A stretch of DNA of 11,383 bases, taken from contig JADGHY010000045.1 of the NCBI GenBank assembly GCA_019683625.1, forward strand, positions 1 to 11,383, in the 5' to 3' direction. Each line of letters starts with the position of its first letter. Positions within the stretch are counted from its first letter, which is position 1. The notes below the pieces were generated by a model, which worked only from the letters and a program-made list of their open reading frames with translations, was not told the origin of the DNA and made no database searches. The stretch comes from Thermoflavifilum sp. (GTDB lineage: Bacteria; Bacteroidota; Bacteroidia; Chitinophagales; Chitinophagaceae). The translations under genes and the position numbers were made by a program. This document shows, one piece after another, positions 1 to 7,513 of the stretch.

Positions 1-13
1 GGTGGCAAACTAC

Positions 14-35
14 CAGGCATACGTAATTTTGCCTG
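14..35 (+). repeat. Small inverted repeat abutting the trmN6 start codon
   Basis: CAGGCA (14-19) and TGCCTG (30-35) form a 6-bp stem with a 10-base loop that ends directly before the ATG at 36. The same left arm (GGCAT, 16-20) can instead pair with ATGCC (36-40), which contains the start codon. This could affect translation, but it may be chance in a short AT/GC-mixed leader. No Shine-Dalgarno sequence is visible here. Confidence 0.25.
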
Positions 36-767
36 ATGCCGCAGTCGTATTTTCAGTTTAAGCAATTCAGGATTGGGCAACATCAGTGTGGCATGAAGAT
101 CACCACGGATGCCTGTGCGTTTGGGGCTTTTGTAGCAAATCTGTTACAGGAATATGCATTTCATCCGGCTATAGTTGTGGATGTGGGCACAGGCACGGGC
201 CTGCTAGCGCTCATGCTGGCCCAGCAACTCCATCCTCCCTTTCGCATTCTGGCGCTGGAGATGGATGAAGCCGCTTGTGCTCAAGCGCAGGAAAATTTTG
301 CCGCCAGCCCCTGGCAGCCTCATCTGCAGGCCATTCATGCCGATGTGCGAAGATGGACCTGCCAGCAACCTGCAGAGTTGATCATCAGCAACCCTCCTTT
401 TTTTCATGGCCAGCTTGCTTCTGCAAACGACAAAAAAGCATTGGCTTTTCATGATCAGGCATTAAACCTGGAAGAGCTGTTGTGTTTTGCCAACGAACAT
501 CTTGCTGTAGCTGGCTGGCTTGCTGTGCTGTTGCCACAACAACGACGGCAGGAATTCTGTCATCTTGCTCTTCGCCGAGGTTTTCATCTGTTGGGCGAAT
601 GCCAGATGTATGCTCATGCACACAAGCAGAAACCCCATGTGGTTGCGGGAATATTCAGCCGACAACCAACCATCCCTCGCCGGATCAAATTGGTGTACCG
701 GGATGAGCAGGGTAACGAAACGCCGCTATTCAGAAAATGGTTAAGTCCTTATTATTTGTATCTGTGA
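36..767 (+). CDS. trmN6: tRNA1(Val) (adenine(37)-N6)-methyltransferase, TrmN6/YfiC family
   Basis: A cytoplasmic, SAM-dependent Rossmann-fold enzyme expected to methylate N6 of A37 in tRNA1(Val). The 243 residues match the usual family length. The N-terminal FQFKQF...MKITTDA stretch (6-26) is the family signature. Motif I for SAM binding is DVGTGTG (49-55), an acidic residue ends the next strand (ALEMD, 73-77), and the catalytic N6-adenine motif is NPPF (119-122). The ATG at 36 is chosen because an in-frame TAA lies at 24-26 and no other ATG is available. No strong ribosome binding site is seen, which is usual in Bacteroidota. It is the only gene of its transcription unit visible here and converges on the SprT-like gene 17 bases downstream. 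NPPF alone is shared with other N6-adenine or glutamine methyltransferases; the N-terminal signature favours TrmN6. Confidence 0.86.
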   Translation: MPQSYFQFKQFRIGQHQCGMKITTDACAFGAFVANLLQEYAFHPAIVVDVGTGTGLLALMLAQQLHPPFRILALEMDEAACAQAQENFAASPWQPHLQAIHADVRRWTCQQPAELIISNPPFFHGQLASANDKKALAFHDQALNLEELLCFANEHLAVAGWLAVLLPQQRRQEFCHLALRRGFHLLGECQMYAHAHKQKPHVVAGIFSRQPTIPRRIKLVYRDEQGNETPLFRKWLSPYYLYL

Positions 768-784
768 AAAACCCTGGAATATGG

Positions 785-1420
785 TTAAGGCTGTTTTGTT
801 TTCCATTTTTTGACTTCATACAAGGCGTGAAACAGATATTCTTTTCCGGTATCCACTTGCTTGCAGCGGTAGCGGGTACGCAGTTTAGGGCCGCGCTCAT
901 ATAATTTTCCATCTTCTGCCCGGAAAAGTTCACCTTGTTGCAGTTCTTCAATGAGCACGATGCCATCTTTTGGCGGATTATATTTTCGCAACACCCGTGC
1001 CAGCGCTTGTTCGCCGGCCTTTGTGGCTGCTGGACGTTGCAGGCTCAGGTGTAACGCATGCACAATATCAGCCGGGAAAATCTTTAAAGCCATAAACTCT
1101 CTCAATAACTGTGCATAAATAGTTTGCCATTCGGGCCCATGTGTTTCCACCCGATTGCCATGATGGATGAACACAATGAGATGAGCCAGCTCATGCAAGA
1201 GCGTAATTAAAAATTCATACGGGTTTAAGTTTCCGTTGATAGAAATACGATGTCCACTGTAGTCATCCGGATGGCGATAGTCGCCCAGCACCGTTTGCCG
1301 TGGTAGCGTAATGGTCAGGTGCACTTTATATTGTTGCAGATAATCCATTACCCGGGGCAGAGCTCCTTCCGGAAGATAACGGGCTAAAGCGTGCAGGTGT
1401 GCTTCTATTTTTTTTGCCAT
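785..1420 (-). CDS. SprT-like zinc metalloprotease domain protein
   Basis: A 211-residue protein with the SprT/SprT-like fold signature. It has a gluzincin-type HELAH (76-80), whose two histidines and glutamate would bind and activate zinc, followed by VETHGPEW with a likely third ligand at His94. Only one cysteine is present (Cys186), so the C-terminal four-cysteine zinc ribbon of classical SprT is absent. The C-terminal part (about 175-200) instead has a conserved-looking basic/aromatic segment ending in TGKEYLF. There is no signal peptide, so it should act in the cytoplasm. Eukaryotic Spartan relatives degrade DNA-protein crosslinks; the role of bacterial SprT-like proteins is poorly defined and substrate is unknown here. 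It starts 7 bases after the aspartate kinase stop, so it is probably cotranscribed. No convincing terminator is visible in the 17 bases before trmN6; only a 4-bp stem precedes a short T run. Confidence 0.8.
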   Translation of the reverse strand: MAKKIEAHLHALARYLPEGALPRVMDYLQQYKVHLTITLPRQTVLGDYRHPDDYSGHRISINGNLNPYEFLITLLHELAHLIVFIHHGNRVETHGPEWQTIYAQLLREFMALKIFPADIVHALHLSLQRPAATKAGEQALARVLRKYNPPKDGIVLIEELQQGELFRAEDGKLYERGPKLRTRYRCKQVDTGKEYLFHALYEVKKWKTKQP

Positions 1421-1427
1421 AGAAAGC

Positions 1428-2732
1428 TTAGTGAACGGGTACCACGGGAATAGAAGCCTGTGATGCTTGCTGGATAATGAGCTGAAGGGTATTGGGGCTT
1501 CGTTGTTCGATCCATATCAGATAATCCCGGATCATTTCCTGATGCCATCCGTTTTGCGGATGCCGAACTGTGAGAAGTTCCATGCCTTCGTGATATTGAA
1601 TATCAAAGTCGTGTTGCAAATCATGAATCAAGTTATTTAATTTCTCGGGATGATGATCCATACAACAGGAAAAGCTGATGGCGCCATTTTGCATCAGATT
1701 GATTTTGATATGCAGCCGATGGAAGGCATCATATAATCTGCTGAGGCGATGTTCGGTGATGAATGAAAAGTCGCGTGTGGTAAATTCCACCCAAACCTGA
1801 TTTTTTTTCCACACCATAATAGGGGGAAGCGGTTCGTCGGGAAGTTCATGGTGGATACAGGTACCCGGCAATTGTTTATCCAAAAAACATTTTACCCAGA
1901 GCGGAATATTTTTTTGTTGTAGAGGTTGAATGGTTCGGGGATGAATGACCTGTGCGCCATAATATGCCATTTCAATCACTTCCCGGTAGGAAATTTTCGG
2001 AAGGGTGCGTGTATCTGAAACCAGCTTTGGATCAGCATTCTGCAGGCCTGGCACATCTTTCCAGATGGTTACACTTTCGGCCTCCAGCACATGTGCCAGA
2101 ATAGCTGCTGTATAATCACTTCCTTCCCGCCCCAGTGTAGTGGTACTGCCATCGGGTGCCGAGCCAATGAATCCTTGCGTGAGCACACAGCCGGTTTGTT
2201 GCAAACCGGGAAGCAAATGTTCCGTGATGGCTTGCCGGGTTTTTTCCCAATCCAGTTCTGCTTCCCGATGGCAGGCATCGGTATGGATAATCAGGCGGGC
2301 ATCTATCCACGCATGCGATATCCCGATGTGTTCTAAGCAGGCGCTCACGATCAGCGAAGAAATGATTTCACCTACACTCACTACCTGATCATAACAAGCA
2401 TCATATCCTTTTTCACAGGGATGCGATAAGAAGTTGCGGATCCTTCCGACATATGATTCCATTTGTTGCAGCAAATGATCGTGCTCATGCGGAAAAAGCT
2501 CGCGAATGATTTCGGTATGGCGGGCTACAATATCGTCGAGCATTTGCATGGCCAGCTCCTGTTGTTGACGGTAGGCATATTCCACCACTTTTTCCAGTGC
2601 ATTAGTGGTCTTGCCCATAGCCGACACCACAATCACCAGCGGCCGATGAGGAGTAGATTGTAAGATGTCGAGCACTAACTGGATGCGTGAATAATTTTGA
2701 AGGCTGGCGCCGCCAAATTTAAAAATCTTCAT
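1428..2732 (-). CDS. lysC: Aspartate kinase (monofunctional)
   Basis: Catalyses ATP-dependent phosphorylation of aspartate to aspartyl-4-phosphate, the first step to lysine (and diaminopimelate), threonine and methionine. The 434 residues fit a monofunctional enzyme. KFGGAS (5-10) is the amino-acid-kinase nucleotide/substrate signature, IVVSAMGKTTNAL (34-46) is the second conserved block, and LGREGSDYTAA (200-210) is the substrate-binding loop. YGAQVIHPRTI (258-268) is also typical. The C-terminal 110 residues (about 316-434) look like an ACT regulatory region, so allosteric control by an end product is likely; which amino acid cannot be told from sequence. There is no homoserine dehydrogenase fusion. 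The ATG at 2732 begins with MKIFKFGG, the expected N terminus. It heads a two-gene unit with the SprT-like gene. The symbol is a convention: another aspartate kinase may exist elsewhere in the genome. Confidence 0.9.
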   Translation of the reverse strand: MKIFKFGGASLQNYSRIQLVLDILQSTPHRPLVIVVSAMGKTTNALEKVVEYAYRQQQELAMQMLDDIVARHTEIIRELFPHEHDHLLQQMESYVGRIRNFLSHPCEKGYDACYDQVVSVGEIISSLIVSACLEHIGISHAWIDARLIIHTDACHREAELDWEKTRQAITEHLLPGLQQTGCVLTQGFIGSAPDGSTTTLGREGSDYTAAILAHVLEAESVTIWKDVPGLQNADPKLVSDTRTLPKISYREVIEMAYYGAQVIHPRTIQPLQQKNIPLWVKCFLDKQLPGTCIHHELPDEPLPPIMVWKKNQVWVEFTTRDFSFITEHRLSRLYDAFHRLHIKINLMQNGAISFSCCMDHHPEKLNNLIHDLQHDFDIQYHEGMELLTVRHPQNGWHQEMIRDYLIWIEQRSPNTLQLIIQQASQASIPVVPVH

Positions 2733-2822
2733 GCCGGTATCGTTTGCAATAAATGTATGCGAAAATACGACGGAAAGAAAAGATGCATGTGTTTTCTGTT
2801 ATATCTTTATCCAAAAACCCTT
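2733..2822. promoter_or_regulatory. Divergent intergenic region, aspartate kinase / fbp
   Basis: This 90-base AT-rich region must hold promoters for both flanking genes. The best Bacteroidota -7 candidates (TAnnTTTG) each match five of six fixed positions. TATCTTTA at 2802-2809 on the plus strand lies 13 bases before the fbp ATG. TACATTTA at 2757-2750 on the minus strand lies 17 bases before the aspartate kinase ATG. Neither has a clear -33 TTTG. The region as a whole is well supported as regulatory; the individual elements are weak. Confidence 0.4.
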
Positions 2823-3839
2823 ATGCGCGAACACCATCATTTTCTCACACTGGATGAGTTTACCATTCAGCAGTTGCGTTTATTTCCTCATGCCACGGGC
2901 GAATTATCGGGCCTGCTGCGCAGCATTGGCCTGGCTGCCAAAAGGGTGAATGCTGAAGTGCGACGGGCAGGACTGGTAGATATCCTGGGCAACGCCGGAC
3001 GCACGAATGTGCAGGGTGAAGAAGTCCAGAAACTGGATGCTTATGCCAACAATGAATTTATCAAGGTATTAAAAGCAGGTATTCACTGTGCAGGCATCGT
3101 ATCAGAAGAAATGGAAGAGATGGTAGTATTTGATGATCCGCAAAACAATCAATCCAAATATGTGGTGATGATGGATCCCCTCGATGGCTCGGGCAATATT
3201 GATGTGAACAACAGCATTGGAACCATATTCGGCGTGTATCGCCGCGTTACACCACAAGGATCACCCTGTGGCCTTGAAGATTTTTTGCAACCCGGCATAC
3301 GTCAGGTGGCCGCCGGATATATCATCTATGGCTCTTCTACCATGTTGGTATATGCTACCCGCAGAGGGGTAAATGGTTTTACACTCGACGATACGGTGGG
3401 TGAATTTTACCATTGTTTTTCCAATTATCGCATTCCTGAAACGGGCGAATTTTACGCATTTGATCATCGTTATTATTTTCAGCTGGATCCTCCCATCAAG
3501 CGTTATGTTGATTTTTGCATGAGTGAAACGGAAGGGAAAAAACCTTACGCCTTAAGATATGCGGGTTGTATGCTGGCCGACATTCACCGGATTTTAATTA
3601 AAGGCGGCATTTTTCTTTATCCCGCACGAAAAGATAAGCCGGAAGGCAAATTGCGTTTGATGTATGAATGTAATCCCATGGCATTTATCATCGAGGTAGC
3701 CGGCGGCAAAGCCACCGATGGCAGCAGGCGTATTCTCGAAATTGTGCCGGACGATATCCATCAACGTACACCACTGTTCATTGGCTCTTCTAAAATGATT
3801 GACACGTTTGAACAATCCTTGAGAACTGCTTTTCCATAA
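2823..3839 (+). CDS. fbp: Fructose-1,6-bisphosphatase, class I
   Basis: Hydrolyses fructose 1,6-bisphosphate to fructose 6-phosphate in gluconeogenesis, in the cytoplasm. From the ATG at 2823 the protein has 338 residues, the usual class I length. The reading frame stays open back to 2697, but that extension overlaps aspartate kinase and encodes a basic, cysteine-rich stretch unlike the family, whereas homology starts at FLTLDEF. Metal-binding elements are present: SEE (94-96), DPLDG (118-122) and the Glu of YECNP (282). NVQGEEVQKLD (62-72), GGIFLYPA (261-268) and GKLRL (275-279) also fit. Two departures are visible: DPLDGSSNID is DPLDGSGNID here, and the NEG substrate loop reads AFDHRYYF (212-219). 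Arg245, Tyr246, Tyr266 and Lys276 line up with pig Arg243, Tyr244, Tyr264 and Lys274. It converges on the DUF4294 gene with 5 bases between stops. Confidence 0.9.
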   Translation: MREHHHFLTLDEFTIQQLRLFPHATGELSGLLRSIGLAAKRVNAEVRRAGLVDILGNAGRTNVQGEEVQKLDAYANNEFIKVLKAGIHCAGIVSEEMEEMVVFDDPQNNQSKYVVMMDPLDGSGNIDVNNSIGTIFGVYRRVTPQGSPCGLEDFLQPGIRQVAAGYIIYGSSTMLVYATRRGVNGFTLDDTVGEFYHCFSNYRIPETGEFYAFDHRYYFQLDPPIKRYVDFCMSETEGKKPYALRYAGCMLADIHRILIKGGIFLYPARKDKPEGKLRLMYECNPMAFIIEVAGGKATDGSRRILEIVPDDIHQRTPLFIGSSKMIDTFEQSLRTAFP

Positions 3840-3844
3840 CCGGA

Positions 3845-4483
3845 TCAGTAATACTGGTAATACGGATTGTGCTGAATTTCCTGGACAATGGCTTCAATGT
3901 CGCGATCTTCCTGGGTATCGTATGTGCTTTTGAGATTGCTCCCGAAGAAGAAGGCGATGGTTTGCCAGAAACGGGCTGAGAAGCCCCCTTTCAGTTCTTT
4001 GATGATATCATAACAACTGGTGCCTGTTTCCCGATAAATTAACTTGATGAGGATACGTCCTTGATAAACGGACAGGTTTTCGATTTGAGGGCCGAAGGTG
4101 GCCCGCAATTCCGCTTCTTTCTTGTGGATATATGCTTTTCTGGATTTTTTATCGGGCATAGCCGCCAGCTGCATTTCGGCCTCCCTCAGGATGCGGGCCG
4201 CGGCTCTGGCATAAGGATAGGTTACATATACCGCATTGCGCAGGCGGGTCCATTCTTCCAGCCTTTTGCGCAGGCGCTTGGGCATTTCACCCACCACCAC
4301 TACCTCGGGCAAGCCAATATAGGGCAAAGTATCATGGCCAACGACAATACCGCCTACCAAAATCGTGTCATGAAGGCCCCGATGCGGGGATGCCATGGCT
4401 TTGCGCACGAGGCTATCCAGATTTTGCGCCCTGGTGGAAAAGCCTGCCAGCAGCAAGCACCCAAGCAACAACATGCGGCGCAT
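3845..4483 (-). CDS. DUF4294 domain-containing secreted protein
   Basis: Function is unknown. The 212 residues begin with a likely Sec signal peptide (basic MRRM, hydrophobic 5-15, probable cleavage near TRAQ, 17-20), so the protein is expected in the periplasm or envelope. Residues about 38-200 match the DUF4294 pattern as I recall it: VVVVGEMP (61-68), VYVTYPYARAAA (85-96), SVYQGRILIKLIYRETG (138-154), and FWQTIAFFFGSNLK (172-185), followed by an acidic segment. The middle (97-130) is charged and probably helical. The family is essentially restricted to Bacteroidota. A second ATG lies three codons downstream (4474) and could be the true start. An exact TAnnTTTG element sits 21 bases upstream, suggesting its own promoter, although readthrough from the ccm operon is possible. 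The short L-L-G-C at residues 6-9 is too close to the N terminus to be a credible lipobox. Confidence 0.8.
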   Translation of the reverse strand: MRRMLLLGCLLLAGFSTRAQNLDSLVRKAMASPHRGLHDTILVGGIVVGHDTLPYIGLPEVVVVGEMPKRLRKRLEEWTRLRNAVYVTYPYARAAARILREAEMQLAAMPDKKSRKAYIHKKEAELRATFGPQIENLSVYQGRILIKLIYRETGTSCYDIIKELKGGFSARFWQTIAFFFGSNLKSTYDTQEDRDIEAIVQEIQHNPYYQYY

Positions 4484-4504
4484 GAGAGGAAAATGTTAGG
4501 TGAA

Positions 4505-4512
4505 CAAATTTA
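4505..4512 (-). promoter_or_regulatory. Candidate Bacteroidota -7 element for the DUF4294 gene
   Basis: On the minus strand this reads TAAATTTG, an exact match to the Bacteroidota primary sigma factor -7 consensus TAnnTTTG. It ends 21 bases before the ATG at 4483. A TTTA about 16 bases further upstream is the nearest -33-like sequence, which is short of the usual spacing. The match at a sensible distance is suggestive; the weak -33 lowers confidence. Confidence 0.45.
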
Positions 4513-4540
4513 CACTTTCCTATCAGGCTAAAGACCATTT

Positions 4541-4557
4541 GGGTTAGGATTTAACCC
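4541..4557. repeat. Short inverted repeat between rhodanese and DUF4294 genes
   Basis: GGGTTA (4541-4546) and TAACCC (4552-4557) form a 6-bp stem with a 5-base loop, followed on the plus strand by TATTTTC. In the minus direction of the flanking genes it lacks a T tract, so it is not a good terminator for the rhodanese gene. It lies about 29 bases upstream of the TAAATTTG element and could be an operator or a minor transcript-end structure. Confidence 0.3.
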
Positions 4558-4584
4558 TATTTTCAGCTGGTGCAGACTTTTGTG

Positions 4585-5043
4585 TCAGGGATTTTCTATG
4601 GGATAGCCCTTGTCAATCCAGTCTTTTTTCAGGTTGTCTTTTAAATTCAGCAAACGAGCATGGGTAAATCCCATTTGCTTCACCAGCCGAAATGCCGGTC
4701 GGACGTTCGGGCATTTGTCAAAGGGGCAACAGCCGCAATAGATCACCACCAGGCTATTTTTAGGGAGCTTGCCCAGCGTGGCTTTCAGCTGAGCCATGCC
4801 TTCGGCTTCATGAGCGGGTCCCAGTTCTTTTGCTCCAGGGATTAGCCCGGCTGGCCCCACATCGAGGATCACGGGATGCGGGCTTTGTGCCGGTGAGCGC
4901 AACCAGGCAGCCAGCGTATCGGGCGAAAGCAGCTCATCTGCTGTCCAGGGTTCTTGCCTGCCAGCCTGGCCACAACTGTTCAGCCACAAGCATCCCATCA
5001 AAATAAGCCCTATCAGGCTAAATGTCCACGTCTTTGGTTGCAT
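4585..5043 (-). CDS. Rhodanese-like lipoprotein, cysteine-rich active-site loop
   Basis: A 152-residue envelope protein. An N-terminal hydrophobic segment (6-20) ends in a lipobox-like LNSC with Cys24 as probable lipidation site. A rhodanese-like domain follows (about 52-149): PVILDVG (57-63), IPGA (68-71), LVVIYC (98-103), and KDWIDKGYPIE (140-150). The loop after the beta strand, where rhodaneses carry the catalytic cysteine, reads CGCCPFDKCPN (103-113), giving four cysteines (103, 105, 106, 111). Cys103 is in the catalytic position; the others could support disulfide chemistry or metal binding. The start codon overlaps the 3' end of ccmF by 26 bases, so translation is probably coupled and the gene belongs to the ccmE-ccmF unit. 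A role in sulfur transfer or apocytochrome thiol handling is inference from position only. Later ATG codons would destroy the signal sequence. Confidence 0.78.
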   Translation of the reverse strand: MQPKTWTFSLIGLILMGCLWLNSCGQAGRQEPWTADELLSPDTLAAWLRSPAQSPHPVILDVGPAGLIPGAKELGPAHEAEGMAQLKATLGKLPKNSLVVIYCGCCPFDKCPNVRPAFRLVKQMGFTHARLLNLKDNLKKDWIDKGYPIENP

Positions 5044-7513
5044 ATACCGGTTTTTGAGAGATTTGTCTTTTTTCCATCTGCTGGCGAATCCGATGTACCA
5101 GGCTCATCAGAAATCCTAAGATGGTGATGCCCACACCCAACCACACGATGTTGATGAAGGGAAATACGTAGGCTTTTAACACAATGAAATGATCCTTCGG
5201 CGGAATTTGTTTTACGGCCAGCATGATCTTTTTTGCCGCAGGATCTATGCCTTCAAAATGCAAATACAGCTGCAGCGAGGAAATGGTATCGTCCACGGCA
5301 CCTTGTTCATTGCCCCGCAGGTAGTAAATGGGACTGGCCGTGTAGCTTTTGCCTCCGCTAAAAACCTGAATGTCTGCTGCCACGGCCACATCTTGTGGGG
5401 TTGGGCGATAGGCAGGCCTTGTGGGGTTGCGATACAATGATCGTAAAACCAGGTAACCGTTTTGCAAAAACACCGTATCTCCAACCGCTAAGGCATGGGT
5501 ATGATACCGTACCGTGTCTGTTTGATCGGGCTCAATGTTGCTGGCATAATTCACATACGTGAAAATGTCTTTGTTCCAGAAATGCTGGGTATGCGGGTTA
5601 GCCGAATATCCCTGCATGCCTTTGGTGTTTTTTAGAATATCCGGATAAAGGGTAAACAAAGGTTTATCCGGATGTTGCCTGTCGGCAAATTGTACGGCAT
5701 AATAAATTTTAGGATCACCCGGGGCAGTAGAATCACCCACATAGGTGACATCGTAATCGCCCATTTGCACCGGCACGCCAAAGGGCAGAAATATGTTCTC
5801 GCGAGGATTTTCATTTTTATTGCTAAAATCAAATACATCCATCATGCCCATGCGATCAATGGAAATCACTTGTTTTTTGGCCGAAGAAAGTACTACGCCG
5901 ATGAGAAACAGGGCAAATCCGGCATGAGCCACAGAAGCTCCTGCCTTGCGAAGCCTTCCTTTCAGCATAAACAGGATATAACCTAAGTTGGCTATAACAG
6001 CGTAGATGCTCGTGAAAAACAGCAAATAAATAGCAATCAAAAATCCCAATCCGTATTTGCTGTATTGGATATCACTCAGCCAGCCAAAGATGAAGCAGGC
6101 AACCACTGCAATGGCAGTGGGCAAGGCAATTTTCTTGCGAAGGTATTGCCAGGAATTTTGTTTGTATTTGTAATACTGCACCACGGCCGTACCTAAGGCA
6201 ATAAGAATAGCAATGAAGATTTGAATCCGGTTATAGTGAAATTCCCGATCAACAGGCTCGGCCATATTGGTATGGAAAATTTTATTCCACACCGGAATAG
6301 AGGTGGTAAACGTGATGAACACGGCTGAGATAAACAACAGCAGCGAACCGATGAACATCCAGAATTCGCGGGTATGCAAAGGCTCTTCTGTACGAGGTGC
6401 AGGAATTTCCCGATAACGATAAGCAAAAATGGCCAATGCCGGAATAAGAAAAACAAACAAGTATACCAGCAGCTGACCGCTCATGCCCAGATCGGTGAAA
6501 GCATGTACAGAGCTATCGCCCAGGATGCCACTGCGGGTGAGGAAGGTGCTATAAAGCACGAGAATGAAAGAGATGATAAAAAAGAAAAAGCTGGCGCGCA
6601 GCGAATGCCCCGTATGTTTATACACCAGCAGGGTATGGATGCCGGCTACCAGCGTAAGCCAGGGCACCAAAGAAGCATTTTCTACCGGATCCCATGCCCA
6701 ATATCCGCCAAAGGTGAGCGATTCGTATGCCCAGGCTCCTCCCAGCATGATGCCTGTGCCCAAGATCATGGCCGAAAACACGCACCAGGGCAAAGCCGGC
6801 TTCACCCACTCGCTGTATTTTCGGGTTCCTAAGCCGGCGATGGCATAGGCAAAGGGTACAATCGTAGAGGCAAAGCCCAAAAACAATACCGGTGGATGAA
6901 TTACCATCCAGTAATTCTGCAATAACGCATTCAATCCTGCCCCGTCACGAATCATCGACAAATAATCGGGCCCGGGCTCAAAAGGCATCACCCCGGCGTT
7001 GCGCAACAGGATAAAGGGATTGCTGCCCACCCGATAGCCAAAGAAATAAATCCCCAGCAACATGGAAGCAATGCAGCACTGGGCAAACGAGATGATGCCC
7101 ATCACCGGCCCTTCCCAGGACTTACTCACTTTTATCAAAATCAATCCCAGCACACAATGCCATAACGCCCAAAGCAGAAAACTTCCTTCCTGCCCTTCCC
7201 AAAGGCTTGCCAGCAGAAATTTTGGTGAAAGATCACGGGAAGTATGCTCCCAGGCGTAATAGTATTCAAAATAATGATGCCAGATGATCCACAACAGGCA
7301 GCCAAAGATGGTGAAAAACCCGATCACTTGCACAAGGAAGGCCATGCGCCCCAGGCGGCGCCAGGAGTGCATATCGGACAAATGCCTTTGCTGTTGTACG
7401 CTGCTGACAGTATAAGCGATAGTGGCTACCCATGCTGCTACAAAAGCCACAATAACTGCCAGATGTCCAATCTGGCCTGGAAGAAGATGCTCGCCAATAT
7501 AATGTGATGCCAA
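5018..7513 (-). CDS. ccmF: Cytochrome c maturation heme lyase component CcmF (CcsA/CcmF family)
   Basis: An 831-residue polytopic inner-membrane protein that takes heme from CcmE and attaches it to apocytochromes c on the periplasmic side. The WWD-type heme-handling domain is GGYWAWDPVENASLVPW (269-285). Four histidines line up with the E. coli CcmF heme ligands: His206 in IHPP, His293, His337 in SVHAF and His530 in VAHAGF. QEGSFLLW (108-115) and LTRSG (325-329) are further family blocks. Many hydrophobic segments fill 17-545; a long soluble region (about 548-778) and a last membrane helix (about 780-805) follow. Length exceeds E. coli CcmF (about 650) mainly because of the soluble region. 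The start is TTG at 7513: an in-frame TAA lies five codons upstream, no ATG is near, and YIGEHLLPGQIGH is the expected N terminus. It begins 20 bases after ccmE. Confidence 0.9.
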   Translation of the reverse strand: MASHYIGEHLLPGQIGHLAVIVAFVAAWVATIAYTVSSVQQQRHLSDMHSWRRLGRMAFLVQVIGFFTIFGCLLWIIWHHYFEYYYAWEHTSRDLSPKFLLASLWEGQEGSFLLWALWHCVLGLILIKVSKSWEGPVMGIISFAQCCIASMLLGIYFFGYRVGSNPFILLRNAGVMPFEPGPDYLSMIRDGAGLNALLQNYWMVIHPPVLFLGFASTIVPFAYAIAGLGTRKYSEWVKPALPWCVFSAMILGTGIMLGGAWAYESLTFGGYWAWDPVENASLVPWLTLVAGIHTLLVYKHTGHSLRASFFFFIISFILVLYSTFLTRSGILGDSSVHAFTDLGMSGQLLVYLFVFLIPALAIFAYRYREIPAPRTEEPLHTREFWMFIGSLLLFISAVFITFTTSIPVWNKIFHTNMAEPVDREFHYNRIQIFIAILIALGTAVVQYYKYKQNSWQYLRKKIALPTAIAVVACFIFGWLSDIQYSKYGLGFLIAIYLLFFTSIYAVIANLGYILFMLKGRLRKAGASVAHAGFALFLIGVVLSSAKKQVISIDRMGMMDVFDFSNKNENPRENIFLPFGVPVQMGDYDVTYVGDSTAPGDPKIYYAVQFADRQHPDKPLFTLYPDILKNTKGMQGYSANPHTQHFWNKDIFTYVNYASNIEPDQTDTVRYHTHALAVGDTVFLQNGYLVLRSLYRNPTRPAYRPTPQDVAVAADIQVFSGGKSYTASPIYYLRGNEQGAVDDTISSLQLYLHFEGIDPAAKKIMLAVKQIPPKDHFIVLKAYVFPFINIVWLGVGITILGFLMSLVHRIRQQMEKRQISQKPVYATKDVDI

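Noticed and set aside
4457..4483. Lipobox reading (L-L-G-C) at the N terminus of the DUF4294 protein
   Set aside because: The cysteine is residue 9, leaving too short a signal segment; the ordinary signal peptide with cleavage near residue 20 fits better.
4061..4531. 156-codon plus-strand open frame over the DUF4294 gene
   Set aside because: It is antisense to a protein with clear family motifs and has no motifs of its own; judged a shadow frame.
6374..6832. 152-codon plus-strand open frame inside ccmF
   Set aside because: It is antisense to the strongly conserved WWD region of ccmF; its Lys/Gln/His-rich product is the mirror of hydrophobic codons.
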